A program made the position numbers and the translations under genes. From JAABRB01 sp041617635 (lineage in GTDB: Bacteria > Pseudomonadota > Gammaproteobacteria > Burkholderiales > SG8-39), in contig JBFJOO010000074.1 in the NCBI GenBank assembly GCA_041617635.1, forward strand, positions 1 through 22,935: a stretch of DNA of 22,935 bases. The letters are read 5' to 3'. The notes under the pieces are model-generated. The model was not told where the DNA came from. It made no database searches and worked only from the letters and a program-made list of their open reading frames with translations. Every line of letters begins with the position of its first letter. Position 1 is the first letter of the stretch. Below, piece by piece: positions 21,978 through 22,935 of the stretch.

Positions 21978-22935
21978 TCACGCGCGGAGCCCGATCGGAT
22001 TCGGATCCCGGCGCGTCGCACCGATGGCGCGATTCACCCGCGGCATCACCTCGTGCGCCATGAGCGCCATCGAGCGCTTGGCGAGCGCGGAGTCGACCCA
22101 GTCCATGCCGGCATATACGAGCTCGCCGAAGTCGCCGACCTCTTCGCGCAGCGCGAGGATCTGATCCACGACCTTGTTGACGGTGCCGCAGATGACGAGG
22201 CGGTTCACCATGTAGTCTTCGGTCAGCTCGCGGTCGTCCTGCTCCGCGTGGGTCTTGAAGATGATGTGGCGCTTCGAGATCATCATCTTCTTCAACAGCA
22301 TGTTCCAGTAGAACCGGTACGGACTGTTCGGGTCGGTCCGCCCGTAGCGCTCGGCCACCTTGTCGTCGTCCGCGACGAACACCGTCCGGGCGATGCGCCA
22401 GTCGACCGGATCGGGAGTCTGCCCGGCCTTGCGCTTGCCGGCCGCGTAGTTCGACCAGTGGCTCGGCAGGTACTGCGCGAGCAGGAAGTTCGCCGAGAGC
22501 GGGTGGAAGTCGCGCTCGCCCATCGCGATGACCCCCTTGGAGGCGGGCGCCACCACGGTTCCGACGATCTCAGGCCGCGGCTGCTGGTAGGGCTTGTACA
22601 GCTCGCCGCGGCGGATGTCGGCGACGGCGGTCTTTGCCGTGGTCACCTTGAAGCGGTTCTCGGGGAAGTCGATGTCATAGGGCGGGTCGCGCTCCCAGAT
22701 CGCCAGGATCACGTCGATCGCCTCGGCGAACAGCCGGGTGCGGTCCTCGTCGAGGATCCCGAGCGCCTCGGCGTCGGAGCGGAGCGCGCCGGGGCTCACG
22801 CCGAAGATGAAGCGCCCCTTCGCGAGATGATCGAACATCGCGGCGTGCGACGCGATCAGCGCGGGGTGCGAATGCGATAGGTTCGATGTCCCGGTGGCGA
22901 GCTTGATGGTCTTGGTGTGGTGGATCAGCGTCGCG
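21978..22935 (-). CDS. LLM-class flavin-dependent monooxygenase (5' end outside window)
   Basis: The frame is open to the right edge, so the N-terminus is missing; about 318 residues are present. The first visible residues are ATLIHHTKTIKLATGTSNLS, followed by HSHPALIASHAAMFDHLAKG and RFIFGVSPGALRSDAEALGI. These are the central strands and helices of the bacterial luciferase-like TIM barrel, and GRFIFGVSPGALRSD is the phosphate-binding block for FMN. ERDPPYDIDFPENRF and the loop after it match the limonene 1,2-monooxygenase/alkanal monooxygenase group. The ATG at 22838 is therefore internal, not the start. These enzymes use reduced FMN and oxygen on small organic substrates. The gene is convergent with the FAD oxidase; its promoter lies outside the window. 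Confidence 0.93.
   Translation of the reverse strand, partial: ATLIHHTKTIKLATGTSNLSHSHPALIASHAAMFDHLAKGRFIFGVSPGALRSDAEALGILDEDRTRLFAEAIDVILAIWERDPPYDIDFPENRFKVTTAKTAVADIRRGELYKPYQQPRPEIVGTVVAPASKGVIAMGERDFHPLSANFLLAQYLPSHWSNYAAGKRKAGQTPDPVDWRIARTVFVADDDKVAERYGRTDPNSPYRFYWNMLLKKMMISKRHIIFKTHAEQDDRELTEDYMVNRLVICGTVNKVVDQILALREEVGDFGELVYAGMDWVDSALAKRSMALMAHEVMPRVNRAIGATRRDPNPIGLRA

Overview
The window is GC-rich and densely coded. The mixture suggests a free-living, metabolically versatile aerobic proteobacterium, most likely a betaproteobacterium: a CspA-type cold-shock protein, CorA, MscS, pirin, an LLM flavin monooxygenase, a VAO/PCMH-type flavoprotein, a cobalt-type nitrile hydratase-like enzyme and a FecR/peptidoglycan-binding protein. 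That placement rests on gene content and codon style only. No rRNA, tRNA, insertion sequence, integrase, CRISPR array or origin was recognised.

Left part (1-8454). The window opens inside the C-terminal end of an MFS permease gene (+). A long block on the minus strand follows. It holds a secreted FecR-domain protein with a C-terminal peptidoglycan-binding domain (544-1470), a 417-bp stretch without a convincing gene, and a SAM methyltransferase (1888-2697). The methyltransferase is preceded by a TPR-LuxR regulator (2832-4472), and a perfect 16-bp palindrome lies between the two. Next is a compact minus-strand set transcribed CBS protein -> ketopantoate-reductase-like enzyme -> unknown membrane-anchored protein -> FAD aromatic monooxygenase (8454 down to 4571), with one ATGA overlap.

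Middle part (8455-15235), plus strand. It holds an exported ankyrin-repeat protein with an unfamiliar N-terminal domain, translationally coupled (GTGA) to a lipoprotein; CorA; an MscS channel; a CspA-family gene with a recognisable promoter, a long leader and a terminator hairpin; two small hypothetical genes; a ferritin-like DUF6306-type protein; and what looks like a decayed start of an alpha/beta hydrolase gene.

Right part (15236-22935). A pirin gene precedes a three-gene set (16166-17578) encoding a cobalt-type nitrile hydratase/thiocyanate hydrolase relative whose beta subunit is split into two polypeptides. It converges, with one base between stop codons, on an M24/creatinase-like gene that seems to have lost most of the M24 metal ligands. 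Divergent from that is a CxxC carboxymuconolactone-decarboxylase/AhpD-like protein with a terminator hairpin. Then come a GNAT-like protein coupled by GTGA to an FAD-linked oxidase, and convergently the 3' part of an LLM flavin-dependent monooxygenase that runs off the right edge.

The most interesting candidates are the split-beta hydratase set with its neighbours, the metal-ligand-poor M24 protein, the GNAT/FAD oxidase pair and the ankyrin/lipoprotein pair. Nothing here was tested against a database.
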